DNA of 64,000 nt from an uncultured Burkholderiales bacterium (GTDB taxonomy: Bacteria; Pseudomonadota; Gammaproteobacteria; Burkholderiales; Burkholderiaceae_C), in NCBI GenBank assembly GCA_945952065.1, contig CAMFGY010000007.1:150801-214800 (forward strand). Reading direction: 5' to 3'. The position numbers and the translations under genes are program-made. Under the pieces are notes generated by a model. That model saw only the letters and a program-made list of their open reading frames with translations, searched no databases and was not told where the DNA came from. Within the stretch, counting starts at the first letter, position 1. Every line of letters begins with the position of its first letter. Shown here piece by piece: positions 36,539-51,661 of this stretch.

Positions 36539-37927
36539 ATGCAAGTTCACGCGTCCATCTTCAAAGCCTATGACATTCGGGGCGTCGTCGGCACGACCCT
36601 GAACGAAGAGCTGGCCGAGCACCTGGGGCGCGCCTTTGGCACCGAGGCCCTGGCCTTGGGTGAAAAGGCCGTGGCTGTGGGCCGCGATGGGCGCTTGTCT
36701 GGCCCCAGCTTGGTGGCCGCCTTGATTCGCGGTTTGCAGTCCACTGGGCTGGATGTGGTGGATCTGGGGGCCGTCACCACGCCCATGCTTTACTACGTGG
36801 CCGCCACCCGTGCCAAGCATGGCTGCCGCAGCGGCATCATGGTGACCGGCAGCCACAACCCTAAGGATTACAACGGCTTCAAGATGGTCTTGAAGGGCGC
36901 CGCGGTGTATGGCGAACAAATTCAAGGCCTGCGCCGCCGCATTGAAGCCGAGGACTACAAGATCGGCCAGGGCCGCAGCGCCACCATGGACATCGTGGCC
37001 GAGTACCGCCACCGCATCGTCAAGGACGCCAAACTCAAGCGCCCGATGAAGATCGTGGTGGACTCCGGCAACGGCATCCCCGGCGCCAGCGCCCCGGCCA
37101 TTCTGCGCGCCTTGGGCTGTGAAGTGATCGACATCTACTCCAAGGTGGATGGCGACTTCCCCAATCACCACCCCGATCCCTCGCGCCCCGAGAATCTGGA
37201 AGACCTCAAGCGCATCGTGCATGCCTGCGACGCCGAGCTGGGCTTGGCCTTTGACGGCGACGGCGACCGCCTGGGCGTGGTCACCAAAGACGGCACCATG
37301 ATCATGCCGGACCGTCAAATCATGCTGTTCGCCGCCGACATCTTGAAGCGCAAACCCGGCGCCGAAATCATCTTCGACGTCAAGTGCACCCAGCGCCTGG
37401 CCCCCTGGATCCGCGAGCACGGCGGCAAGCCGCTGATGTGGATGACCGGTCACTCGCTGGCCAAGGCCAAGCTGAAGGAAACCGGCGCACCGCTGGCGGG
37501 CGAGTTGTCGGGCCACATCTTCTTCTCGGAACGCTGGTACGGTTTTGATGACGCGATGTACACCGCCGCCCGTTTGCTGGAAATCCTCTCGCGCGAGAGC
37601 GACCCCAGCGCCGTGCTGAACGCCCTGCCCACCAGCTTCAACACGCCCGAAATCAATGTGCCTTGCGCCGAGGGTGAACACCATGAGGTGGTGAAGAAGC
37701 TGCTGGACGTGGCCGAGTTCCCCGGCTCCAAAGAGTTGGTCACCATCGACGGCCTGCGCGTCGAATATGAAGACGGCTTTGGTCTGGTGCGCGCCTCCAA
37801 CACCACGCCGGTGCTGGTGCTGCGCTTTGAAGGCCACACGCCCGAAGCGCTGGAGCGCATCCAGCACGATGTGCTGGCGCAGCTCAAGCGCGTCAAGCCC
37901 GATGCCACCTTCGCAGCCGGGCATTGA
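36539..37927 (+). CDS. Phosphomannomutase/phosphoglucomutase
   Basis: A 462-residue alpha-D-phosphohexomutase of the AlgC/ManB type that interconverts 6-phospho and 1-phospho hexoses for LPS, exopolysaccharide and nucleotide sugars. The catalytic phosphoserine is Ser105 in MVTGSHNPKDYNG; the Mg-binding loop is AFDGDGDRLGVV; the sugar-binding GELSGHIFF and C-terminal phosphate site RASNTTPVLVLRFEG are intact. AAGGGA precedes ATG 36539. The next gene, waaA, begins on the base after the stop and in frame, so the two are coupled. Confidence 0.95.
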   Translation: MQVHASIFKAYDIRGVVGTTLNEELAEHLGRAFGTEALALGEKAVAVGRDGRLSGPSLVAALIRGLQSTGLDVVDLGAVTTPMLYYVAATRAKHGCRSGIMVTGSHNPKDYNGFKMVLKGAAVYGEQIQGLRRRIEAEDYKIGQGRSATMDIVAEYRHRIVKDAKLKRPMKIVVDSGNGIPGASAPAILRALGCEVIDIYSKVDGDFPNHHPDPSRPENLEDLKRIVHACDAELGLAFDGDGDRLGVVTKDGTMIMPDRQIMLFAADILKRKPGAEIIFDVKCTQRLAPWIREHGGKPLMWMTGHSLAKAKLKETGAPLAGELSGHIFFSERWYGFDDAMYTAARLLEILSRESDPSAVLNALPTSFNTPEINVPCAEGEHHEVVKKLLDVAEFPGSKELVTIDGLRVEYEDGFGLVRASNTTPVLVLRFEGHTPEALERIQHDVLAQLKRVKPDATFAAGH

Positions 37928-39283
37928 TTGAAGGCCGCGGCCGAGACGTTTGCTGAAAGGCTCAGCCGCTGGGCCTATGCGGCGCTGCTGCGCCTGCTCA
38001 CGCCCTTGTACCTGCTGCGCCTGTGGCGGCGCGGCGGGGCGGAGCCACTGTACCGCCAGCGTTTGGCTGAACGCCTGGGCCTGTATCGGCAAGCGGCACC
38101 GGCCAAGGGCTGGCTCTGGGTGCATGCCGTCTCACTGGGTGAAACTCGTGCGGCGGCCGGCTTGATCCAGGCCTTGCGGGAACGAGCGCCGGCACTGCGC
38201 TTGCTCTTGACCCACAGCACCGCCACCGGCTGGGAGGCCGGGCAAGCGCTCTTGACCGAAGGCGATGCGCAGTGCTGGTTGCCCTATGACAGCCCGGGCG
38301 CGGTGCGGCGATTTCTCGATCACTGGCAACCCGCCCTTGGGGTGCTGATGGAAACCGAGATTTGGCCCACTCTGCAATACGAGGCGACGCAGCGCGCCCT
38401 CCCCCTGGTGCTGGCCAATGCGCGGCTGTCTGAGCGCAGCCAGCGACGCGGCGAGCGCTTCAAGGCCTTGCTGCACCCTGCCGGTCGAAGGCTTACCCTG
38501 GCCTTGGCCCAGACCGAAGCAGATGAGGCTCGGCTGCGCGCCAGCGGCGTGCACACCGTGTTGGTGCAAGGCAATTTGAAATTTGACATGCCCGTGGATG
38601 CGGCGCTGCTGGCCCGGGCCCAACAATGGCGGCAGCCATGGCAGCGCCCGGTGCTGCTGGCGGCCGTGACCCGTGAGGGCGAAGAGGCCATGCTCTTGCA
38701 AGCTTGGCAGCAGGCCGGGGCGCAAGGCACTGGCTCGTCGCCTTCAGCCGCCCAGATGGCGGGCGGGGTCAAGCCCTTGTTGCTGATCGTGCCGCGCCAT
38801 CCGCAGCGCTTTGAGGAGGTGGCCGCCCTGGTTCAGCGCGCCGGCTTGCGTTTGACCCGGCGCAGCCAGTGGACCGAAAGCGGCCCGGGCGAGCAAGACC
38901 TCCAGGCCGATGTGTGCTTGGGGGACTCGATGCGCGAAATGCCTCTTTACTACGGCATGAGCGATGTGGCCCTGCTGGGCGGCAGCTTTGCGCCGCTGGG
39001 CGGGCAGAACCTGATCGAAGCGGCGGCCTGTGGCTGCCCGATCATCATGGGCCCGCACACCTTCAATTTTGCGGAAGCCTCCAGCTTGGCCATGGCCAGC
39101 GGCGCCGCCGAGCGTGTGCCTGATATGGCCCAAGGCTTGGCCATGGCCCTGGCCCTTTGTCAGGACCCTGCACGTCAACAAGCGATGGCCGCGCAAGGCC
39201 GGGCCTTTGCCTCGCAACACCGGGGAGCTGCCGCTCGCATGGCGGAACAAATTCTCAAACTCGGTAATTTCCTGGGCGAATAG
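37928..39283 (+). CDS. waaA: 3-deoxy-D-manno-octulosonic acid (Kdo) transferase
   Basis: A 451-residue glycosyltransferase that adds Kdo to lipid IV-A on the inner face of the membrane. It has the N-terminal helix and acceptor segment (PLYRQRLAERLG), WVHAVSLGETRAA, LMETEIWPTL, PRHPQRFEEV and the C-terminal LLGGSFAPLGGQNLIEAAACGCPIIMGPHT. The only credible start is TTG 37928, which comes straight after the TGA of the phosphomannomutase gene in the same frame; no ATG occurs before conserved sequence. The start is therefore weak and translation depends on the upstream gene. Confidence 0.92.
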   Translation: MKAAAETFAERLSRWAYAALLRLLTPLYLLRLWRRGGAEPLYRQRLAERLGLYRQAAPAKGWLWVHAVSLGETRAAAGLIQALRERAPALRLLLTHSTATGWEAGQALLTEGDAQCWLPYDSPGAVRRFLDHWQPALGVLMETEIWPTLQYEATQRALPLVLANARLSERSQRRGERFKALLHPAGRRLTLALAQTEADEARLRASGVHTVLVQGNLKFDMPVDAALLARAQQWRQPWQRPVLLAAVTREGEEAMLLQAWQQAGAQGTGSSPSAAQMAGGVKPLLLIVPRHPQRFEEVAALVQRAGLRLTRRSQWTESGPGEQDLQADVCLGDSMREMPLYYGMSDVALLGGSFAPLGGQNLIEAAACGCPIIMGPHTFNFAEASSLAMASGAAERVPDMAQGLAMALALCQDPARQQAMAAQGRAFASQHRGAAARMAEQILKLGNFLGE

Positions 39284-39397
39284 GCCTGGAGCGCGGGTTT
39301 GGGGCCCACGCGATGCTGCCCGTGCAGCCCCCTTTGGCATACAGTCAAAACTTCAAGCGAGCGCCCTCACGCGGTGGGTCGCGAAGGAGTGATGGGC

Positions 39398-44630
<5,233 letters not shown>

Positions 44631-44740
44631 TGTCACGAATTTCACAAACAGACCAATCGGATTTTGCAGGTTTATGTTGGCCTTAGCAATCAATAAAGTT
44701 CAGCCATCCCAACACTGCATCCCAAGCGGAGCCCAAGCCA

Positions 44741-45517
44741 ATGACCAGCCCTACGGACCCCATCTCGCCCATCGCCCTCATCACCGGCGGCAGCCGCGGC
44801 CTGGGCAAAAGCACCGCACTACGACTGGCGGCGCAAGGCAGCGACATCATCCTCACCTACCGCAGCCAGCAGGCGGCCGCCGAAGCCACCGTGGCCGAGA
44901 TTCAATCCCTCGGGCGTCAGGCGGTGGCTCTGCCGCTGGATACAGGGCGCAGCGCCGATTTCGAAGGCTTTGCCGCCTCGGTACGCCAGGCCCTGGCCGA
45001 TATTTGGCAACGCCAGCGCTTTGACCATTTGGTCAACAACGCCGGCGAAGGTGTACACCAAAGCCTGATGGACACCAGCGAAGCACAGTTCGATGCCCTC
45101 TATCAGGTGCATCTCAAAGGGGTGTTTTTTCTGACGCAAAAGCTCTTGCCGCTGATGAATGACGGCGGCCGCATCATCAATATCTCCAGCGGACTGACCC
45201 GCTTTGCCCTGCCCGGCTACGCGGCCTATGCCGCGATGAAAGGCGCGGTCGAGGTCTTGAGCCGCTATATGGCCAAGGAATTGGGTTCGCGAGGCATTGC
45301 CGTCAACACCCTCGCACCCGGCGCCATTGCGACCGACTTCGGCGGCGGCATCGTGCGGGACAACGCGCAGGTGAATAGCTTCATCGCCTCACAAACTGCA
45401 CTGGGCCGGGTGGGCCAAGCAGAAGACATTGGCGGCGCCATTGCCGCCTTGTTGAGCCCCGGTAGCGGCTGGATCAATGCCCAACGCATCGAGGCCTCGG
45501 GCGGCATGTTTGTCTGA
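44741..45517 (+). CDS. Short-chain dehydrogenase/reductase
   Basis: A 258-residue classical SDR. The NAD(P) site is TGGSRGLGKS (15-24), NNAG appears at 99-102, and the catalytic triad is Ser149/150 with YAAMK (Tyr163, Lys167); the C-terminal LAPGAIATDF and WINAQRIEASGG are typical. GGAG lies about ten bases before ATG 44741. The Arg after the first loop and the Thr-Tyr-Arg motif suggest NADPH preference. Substrate unknown; likely controlled by the divergent LysR protein. Confidence 0.9.
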   Translation: MTSPTDPISPIALITGGSRGLGKSTALRLAAQGSDIILTYRSQQAAAEATVAEIQSLGRQAVALPLDTGRSADFEGFAASVRQALADIWQRQRFDHLVNNAGEGVHQSLMDTSEAQFDALYQVHLKGVFFLTQKLLPLMNDGGRIINISSGLTRFALPGYAAYAAMKGAVEVLSRYMAKELGSRGIAVNTLAPGAIATDFGGGIVRDNAQVNSFIASQTALGRVGQAEDIGGAIAALLSPGSGWINAQRIEASGGMFV

Positions 45518-45555
45518 CCCAGCGCCGGCCCAAAGACAGCCACAGGTCCTTCAGT

Positions 45556-46872
45556 TCAGCTCGCGTCTTTGGGATCAAGCGGCGGCGCTGCTGCGACCCG
45601 CGCGATCATCACCTGGTCGACGCGGTGGCTGTCCACGTCCACCACTTCAAAGCGCCAGCCCTCCCAGACCACCTGATCGGTGCGCCTTGGGATGCGGCGC
45701 AGCATCACCATCAGGAAGCCGGCCAGCGTGTCGTATTGCCCGGCATGTGGCCAGGTTTCCAGCTCCAGGGCGCGCTGCACATCGGGAATCGGCGTGATGC
45801 CATCGGCCAGGAAGGAGCCGTCTTCGCGGCGCACGATTTGCTGCTCTTCGTCATAAGACGCGACAAGATTGCCCATCACCGTACTCATCACATCGTTCAG
45901 GGTGATGATGCCCACCACCAAGCTGTATTCATTGACGATGACGGCAAAGTCTTCCAGCTTCTCGCGGAACTGCGACAAAACCTCGGACAGCGTCAGGCGG
46001 TCGGGCACGATCAAGACTTTTTTGACCAAGCCCTCGGCCCTCAACACAATCGGCTCACCGCGCAAGACCCTTTGGAACAAGGCGGTGGCGTCGACATAAC
46101 CGACCACTTGATCGATCTCGCCGTCGCAAACCAGATAGGTGGAAAAGGGCTGCTCGGCGATGCGGGTGCGGATGATGGCATCGTCATCACTGAGCGAGAA
46201 GTAAGCGATGCGCTCGCGCGTGGTCATGGCGCTCTCCACCCGGCGGGTGTCGAGCTCGAACACGTTCTCAATCATTTGCTGCTCGGCATCGGCCACCACC
46301 CCCGCCTCATTGCCCGCTTCGGCCAGGGCCAGGATGTCGTGATGGGTGATGCTGTTGTCACGCACCACCGGGCGGCCCATCAGGCGAATCAAGGCATCGG
46401 TCAAGGAGCTGAAGGCCCAGGTCAAGGGCTTGAGCAAAGCCACCAAGCCCAGCATGGGGCCGATCACCGCCATGGCCATGCGCTCGGGCTCACTCATGGA
46501 CAAACGCTTGGGCACCAAATCGGCCAAGACAATGAACAAAGCGGTGATGCTGGCAAAGGACAGCGCAAAGGCCAGGGTCTCGGCCTGCTCAGGCGCCATC
46601 AAGAGCTGCAAGCCCGCTTGGTAATGCGGGGTCAAGGCGCCCTCACCGACAATGCCGCCCAAAATGGCCACGGTATTGACCCCGATCTGCACCACGGTGA
46701 AGTAATGCCCGGGCTGCTCTTGCACCTGCAAGACCCGCTCGGCCCGCGTGTCGCCCTCGTCGGCCAGCTGGCGCAGCTTCAATCGACGCGAGCCCGCCAG
46801 CGAAATCTCGGCAATCGAGAAAAACGCGCTGCTGGCGATCAGGGCGGCAATCAACAAAAGACTGGTCAGCAC
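45556..46872 (-). CDS. paeA: CNNM/CBS/CorC membrane protein, PaeA (YtfL)-like
   Basis: A 438-residue inner-membrane protein: a DUF21/CNNM membrane domain with four helices (SAFFSIAEISLAGSRRLKL, VVQIGVNTVAILGGIVGE, LADLVPKRL), then two CBS domains and a CorC_HlyC C-terminal domain (FEVVDVDSHRVDQVMI). The sequence follows Escherichia coli PaeA/YtfL closely along its length, a cadaverine/putrescine exporter, hence the symbol, which is by similarity only. It lies 39 bp downstream of zipA and converges on the SDR gene. Confidence 0.85.
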   Translation of the reverse strand: MLTSLLLIAALIASSAFFSIAEISLAGSRRLKLRQLADEGDTRAERVLQVQEQPGHYFTVVQIGVNTVAILGGIVGEGALTPHYQAGLQLLMAPEQAETLAFALSFASITALFIVLADLVPKRLSMSEPERMAMAVIGPMLGLVALLKPLTWAFSSLTDALIRLMGRPVVRDNSITHHDILALAEAGNEAGVVADAEQQMIENVFELDTRRVESAMTTRERIAYFSLSDDDAIIRTRIAEQPFSTYLVCDGEIDQVVGYVDATALFQRVLRGEPIVLRAEGLVKKVLIVPDRLTLSEVLSQFREKLEDFAVIVNEYSLVVGIITLNDVMSTVMGNLVASYDEEQQIVRREDGSFLADGITPIPDVQRALELETWPHAGQYDTLAGFLMVMLRRIPRRTDQVVWEGWRFEVVDVDSHRVDQVMIARVAAAPPLDPKDAS

Positions 46873-46911
46873 GCGGCGGCTCCTGGCTGAGGCTGTATAT
46901 GAGCCCCGAAC

Positions 46912-47973
46912 TTAACTGAACAGGCGCCGTGCTGCCAAGCTGCCGGCGGCTAGATCACGCGAGGCCAGCGCACGGTACAAGGTGGTCAACTCCTGGCCGA
47001 TGGCGGCGAAGGCGTGCAGATTCAGGATGTGGCCGCGGTCATCGCAGATGTCGGCCTCGATGTCGCGGGCCAAGCCTCGCGCAGCTTCTTGCCAGGATGC
47101 AAAGGGCTCCAAGGCCTCGGGCGTTTGCGGCACGTCCAGCGACAAGGAAATCTCGCGCAAGGAGGACTGCTGCGGGTTCTCGGCCAAGGCCGCCTGCGGC
47201 TCAAAGTTCAGACACAGAATCGGCGGCGCGCCCTCGTCCTCCGAGGCCATCACCAAACGCCCAGGGATGGCGCCCGGCACAAAGCCGTGACGCAAGGCCA
47301 TCTGCTGCACAAAACCCAAGGTCCACGCGGCCGACTTGGCGCGCAAGACAATGGCCAGTTGCGCGTCATGGTCACTCGCGAAGTGGTCCAACTCGCGAGC
47401 CCGGGCCACCACATCCAGCATGTCGGGGAACTGCACAAACGCGCCGACGCCATCGGCAAAGCTCTGCACTTTTTGCACGAATTCGGAGTATTCGATTTCG
47501 TTCATCGCGCCCTTGCGGTTGGCCATCTGAACCCCGGCCTGAAACTCGCCATAGCGCTGCCCGGGCGTGGGCAACTCCCAGTCGCCGGTCTCGGCGTTCA
47601 GCCCTTCAATGTGAAAAGGCTTGGTCCCAGCGCGACGGCTGCCCGGCAGATGCGAGAGCGCCAATTCACCGCTGATGGGCGTGTCAACGGTGATGGTGGC
47701 AATGGCGTCGATCAAGGCGTCAATGCGGGCAGAAGGCTTGCGCGGCGCGCGCGCCACCACCGGCACGGTTTCGTCCAGGCTCGGGCTCTCAATGCTGGAC
47801 GGCAAATCGTCCAAGCCGGGCTCCAGGCGGGCCGCATTGCCGGCATCCATCACCGGCTCCAACTGCACCTCGGCGCGGCGCGGGCCCGCCTTGCGTGCGC
47901 TCCAGGCCCCATGGGCCACCACGCCGGCCAGCACAACGCCACCGGCGACTGCGAGCATTTCGGTCAGCGTCAT
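46912..47973 (-). CDS. zipA: ZipA-type cell division protein
   Basis: A 353-residue protein with an N-terminal membrane anchor (MTLTEMLAVAGGVVLAGVVA), a Pro/Arg/Glu-rich linker of about 120 residues and a ZipA C-terminal FtsZ-binding domain (FVQFPDMLDVVARARELDHF, LRHGFVPGAIPGRLVM). ZipA tethers FtsZ protofilaments to the membrane at the division site. It starts four bases after the smc stop and is surely cotranscribed with it. The usual next gene, ligA, is displaced here. Confidence 0.9.
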   Translation of the reverse strand: MTLTEMLAVAGGVVLAGVVAHGAWSARKAGPRRAEVQLEPVMDAGNAARLEPGLDDLPSSIESPSLDETVPVVARAPRKPSARIDALIDAIATITVDTPISGELALSHLPGSRRAGTKPFHIEGLNAETGDWELPTPGQRYGEFQAGVQMANRKGAMNEIEYSEFVQKVQSFADGVGAFVQFPDMLDVVARARELDHFASDHDAQLAIVLRAKSAAWTLGFVQQMALRHGFVPGAIPGRLVMASEDEGAPPILCLNFEPQAALAENPQQSSLREISLSLDVPQTPEALEPFASWQEAARGLARDIEADICDDRGHILNLHAFAAIGQELTTLYRALASRDLAAGSLAARRLFS

Positions 47974-47977
47974 GGCG

Positions 47978-50900
47978 TCAAGCCTCCGCCATGGCCAAGG
48001 CCTTGTCCATGTCCACCGCCACGATGCGGGAGACGCCTTGCTCCTGCATGGTCACCCCAATCAGTTGTTCAGCCATTTCCATTGCAATCTTGTTGTGCGA
48101 GATGAAGAGGAACTGCGTCCCACTGCTCATCTCGGCCACCAGCTTGGCATAACGCTCGGTATTGGCGTCATCCAGCGGCGCGTCCACCTCGTCCAGCAAG
48201 CAGAACGGGGCGGGGTTGAGTTGAAAGATCGCGAACACCAAGGCGATCGCGGTCAGCGCCTTCTCTCCGCCCGAAAGCAGATGGATGGTGCTGTTCTTTT
48301 TGCCCGGCGGCTGGGCCATCACCTGCACGCCAGCGTCCAAAATTTCGTCGCCGGTCATGACCAGCTTGGCCTGCCCGCCGCCAAACAGCACCGGGAACAT
48401 GCGGCCAAAATGCATATTGACCTGCTCAAAGGTCGCGCCCAGCAACTCACGGGTTTCCAGGTCGATTTTGTGAATCGCGTCTTCCAGCGTCTTCATGGCC
48501 GACATCAGGTCGGTGCATTGCGAGTCCAGGAAGGTCTTGCGTTCGCGTGCCGCCGTCAGCTCATCGAGTGCCGCCAAGTTGACGGCGCCCAGCGAGGCGA
48601 TTTCACGGTTGATGCGGTCGATCTCGCCTTGCAGACCGTAGAGCTTGACCTGCCCGGCTTCAATGCCCTGAGCCAGCGCCTCCAGGTCGACGGCCGCCGC
48701 CACCAACTGTTCCATGTACTGCGCGCCGCCCAACTGCGCGGCTTGCTCTTCCAACTGGAGCTTGGTGATGCGGTCGCGCAGCGGGTCCAGGCTGCGCTCG
48801 AAAGTCAGGCGCTGCTCATCGGCTTTGCGCAAGCGCAGGGTCAGGTCGTCATAGCCGCTGCGCACGGCGGCCAGGGCCTGCTCGCGCTCCATCTTGACGG
48901 CCAGCGCATCTTGCAAGCCCGCTTGTGCGGCGGCGTCATTGAGCGTGTCCATCTCGAGCTGCAAGCTGTCCACAGACTGGCTGTTGGTCTGCACCTGCGC
49001 TTGTGCGGTTTCAATGGCACGCTGCAATTCGCCGCGCCGTGAGGCCAAGGCGCGGGCGCTGTACTGCGCTTCTTGAGCCCGGCGCTCCAGGGCCCGCAAC
49101 TGTTCACGGGCCTCGCCCAAGCGACGCTCGGCCAGCAGCGTGGCGTCTTCCAGCTCGGCATGGCGCTCTTGCGCACTGGCCAGCTGCATGTCAAGCTCCT
49201 CAAAGCGCGCTTCACCCGTGACGCGGCGCTCTTGCAGCTCTTCCGACTGCGCGTCGATTTCAAACAGCTCTTCTTCCAGCTGCGCGCGGCGGCTGCTGGC
49301 GGCCTCGGCCTGCTGCGTCAGGCGTAGCAATTCCACCTGCAATTGGTGGGCGCGGGTTTGGGTTTCGGCGGCTTCGCGACGCAGAGCTTGCAAACGCTGC
49401 GAAGCCTCGGAATAGACCGCCTCGGCGCGCACCAAGGCGCTCTTGGCCTCGTCGGTGATCATGGCCTGGGCGCGCAAGGCCAAGACCAGTTGCTCGATCT
49501 CCTGGGCACGCGCCAACATGCCAGCCTGCTCGGTGTCGGGCGCGTAAAAGCTCACCGCAAACTGGCTGATGGCATGGCCTTGCGGCGTCATGATCAGCTC
49601 GCCATGGGTCAGGCGGGCGCGACTGGCCAGGGCCTCGTCCATGGAAGCGGCGGTGTACACGCCTTCCAGCCAATCGTTCAGCAGGGCTTTCAACCCGGCG
49701 TCTTCCAAGCGCAGCAAATCGCTGAGGCGCGGCAGGGTTTCATGGGTGTTGGCGATCGCGTCCGATGGGGGCGAATAAAAGGCCAGCCGAGCCGGTGGCG
49801 CATCCTGCTCAAAAGCGCGCACAGTTTCCAGCCGCCCGACCTGCAAGGCGCTCATGCGCTCGCGCAGCGCGGCTTCCAGGGCGCTCTCCCAGCCGGGCTG
49901 GATGTGCAGACGCGTCCACAAGCCCTGCAAACCCTCGAGACCATGCTTGGCCAACCAAGGCTGCAGCTTGCCCTCGGTCTGCACTTTCTCTTGCAGCGCC
50001 TTCAGCGCCTCCAAGCGAGCCGACAAGGCCGACAGCTGGGCCATTTGCTGATTGGCGTCTTGTTGCGCATTGCGACGGGCCTCTTCATGCACCGGCACTT
50101 GCTCAGACAATTCGTGCAAGCGCGCCTCAGCCAGCTCTTGCGCCTCGCTGGCAGCATCGCTTTGACGCTTGAGATCCGCCAAGCGCTCCTGCTCGGGGGC
50201 GGCCAGGCCTTGACGCTCCGTGGCCAAGCGTTCACGGCGGCCGCGCAGCTGGCGCGACTGCTCATCGATATTGCGGCTCTCGGCCGCCAACACCTGGATT
50301 TGCTGCTGCACCTGCACCACGGCGGCGCGTTGCTCATTGGCACGCGCTTGCGCCGCGCGCACCGCGTCTTCGGCATTGGGCAGTTGAGCGCCCTGCTCTT
50401 CGGCTTGGGCCGCCAGGATCTCGCTTTGCTCTTCGGTCGTGGCGATCTGTTCGGCAATCGTTTCCAGCTCGGCCTGGGCCTGCAAAGCCCGCTCTTCCCA
50501 CTGCTGGCTTTGCGTCTTCAAGTCCGTCAGGCGGGCTTGCACCCGCTGGCGCCCTTCCACCACATAGCGAATGCGTTCTTCCAAGCGACTGACTTCGAGC
50601 TGCGCCTCCGCAAAACGCCCTTGTGAAGCATGCAGCTCATCACCGGCGGCGTAATGCGCTTGCCGTACGGTTTCAAGCTCGGCTTCCACTTGGCGCAGCT
50701 CGGCCATTCGCGATTCGAGCGCGTTGACGGCCTCCAGATGCTCGGCCTTCACGCGGCCTTGCTCCGAGGTGGCATCGCGGTGCTTGAGGAACCAGAGCTG
50801 GTGCAGCTTCAAGGTACCCGCCTCCTGCAGGCTGCGGTAGCTGGCGGCCACCTCGGCTTGCTTTTCCAGCTTTTCGAGATTGGTGTTGAGCTCGCGCAGG

Positions 50901-51490
50901 ATGTCGTCCACGCGGGTCAGGTTTTCGCGGGTGTCTTTGAGCCGGTTCTCGGTCTCGCGGCGGCGCTCTTTGTACTTGGAGACGCCGGCGGCCTCCTCCA
51001 AAAACATGCGCATCTCTTCGGGCTTGGACTCGATGATGCGGCTGATGGTGCCCTGGCCGATGATGGCGTAGGCGCGCGGCCCCAAGCCCGTGCCCAAGAA
51101 CACGTCTTGCACATCACGGCGCCGCACCGGCTGGTTGTTGATGAAGTAGCTGGAGGTGCCGTCGCGGGTCAACACCCGCTTGACAGCGATCTCGGTGAAC
51201 TGGTTCCACTGACCGCCGGCACGACCGTCTTCGTTTGCAAACACCAGCTCCACACTGGCTCGGCTGGCCGGCTTGCGATTGCCGGAGCCATTGAAGATGA
51301 CGTCTTGCATGGACTCGCCACGCAGTTCCGAGGCCTTGCTTTCGCCCAGCACCCAGCGCACCGCATCCATGATGTTGGACTTGCCGCAGCCATTGGGCCC
51401 CACCACGCCCACCAGCTGCCCGGGCAGCTGAAACACCGTCGGATCGGCAAAGGACTTGAAGCCCGAGAGCTTGATCGAATTCAGACGCAT
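47978..51490 (-). CDS. smc: Chromosome segregation ATPase SMC
   Basis: An 1170-residue SMC protein that forms the ScpA/ScpB condensin. Walker A is GPNGCGKSN (31-39), the first coiled coil runs from about 170, a hinge with few Ala/Glu repeats lies near the middle (KHGLEGLQGLWTRLHIQPGWESAL), the second coiled coil follows, and the signature LSGGEKALTAIAL with Walker B CLLDEVDAPLD closes the head. It is the first gene of a smc–zipA–paeA transcript and is divergent from queF. Confidence 0.97.
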   Translation of the reverse strand: MRLNSIKLSGFKSFADPTVFQLPGQLVGVVGPNGCGKSNIMDAVRWVLGESKASELRGESMQDVIFNGSGNRKPASRASVELVFANEDGRAGGQWNQFTEIAVKRVLTRDGTSSYFINNQPVRRRDVQDVFLGTGLGPRAYAIIGQGTISRIIESKPEEMRMFLEEAAGVSKYKERRRETENRLKDTRENLTRVDDILRELNTNLEKLEKQAEVAASYRSLQEAGTLKLHQLWFLKHRDATSEQGRVKAEHLEAVNALESRMAELRQVEAELETVRQAHYAAGDELHASQGRFAEAQLEVSRLEERIRYVVEGRQRVQARLTDLKTQSQQWEERALQAQAELETIAEQIATTEEQSEILAAQAEEQGAQLPNAEDAVRAAQARANEQRAAVVQVQQQIQVLAAESRNIDEQSRQLRGRRERLATERQGLAAPEQERLADLKRQSDAASEAQELAEARLHELSEQVPVHEEARRNAQQDANQQMAQLSALSARLEALKALQEKVQTEGKLQPWLAKHGLEGLQGLWTRLHIQPGWESALEAALRERMSALQVGRLETVRAFEQDAPPARLAFYSPPSDAIANTHETLPRLSDLLRLEDAGLKALLNDWLEGVYTAASMDEALASRARLTHGELIMTPQGHAISQFAVSFYAPDTEQAGMLARAQEIEQLVLALRAQAMITDEAKSALVRAEAVYSEASQRLQALRREAAETQTRAHQLQVELLRLTQQAEAASSRRAQLEEELFEIDAQSEELQERRVTGEARFEELDMQLASAQERHAELEDATLLAERRLGEAREQLRALERRAQEAQYSARALASRRGELQRAIETAQAQVQTNSQSVDSLQLEMDTLNDAAAQAGLQDALAVKMEREQALAAVRSGYDDLTLRLRKADEQRLTFERSLDPLRDRITKLQLEEQAAQLGGAQYMEQLVAAAVDLEALAQGIEAGQVKLYGLQGEIDRINREIASLGAVNLAALDELTAARERKTFLDSQCTDLMSAMKTLEDAIHKIDLETRELLGATFEQVNMHFGRMFPVLFGGGQAKLVMTGDEILDAGVQVMAQPPGKKNSTIHLLSGGEKALTAIALVFAIFQLNPAPFCLLDEVDAPLDDANTERYAKLVAEMSSGTQFLFISHNKIAMEMAEQLIGVTMQEQGVSRIVAVDMDKALAMAEA

Positions 51491-51661
51491 GGGAGCGAAA
51501 AAGGGGTGAGCCCGAATGCCTGCGCTGCCCGACCCGCCGCCAAGGGCCTCCCGGGAGCTCCAGCAATCCTTGCTAAGCCGTTGATTTATTTATACAAAAG
51601 CGCCACTGGCGGGCGCTTGGTCTGGACTGGATGATACCATTCGGCCCTCCCCCTTTTACTC

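Noticed and set aside
36329..38125. 598-codon minus-strand frame opposite phosphomannomutase
   Set aside because: No motif, no ribosome site; phosphomannomutase signatures on the plus strand leave no doubt.
44631..44740. Possible LysR T-N11-A boxes between LysR and SDR genes
   Set aside because: Several weak matches can be found in this AT-richer gap, none symmetrical enough to call.
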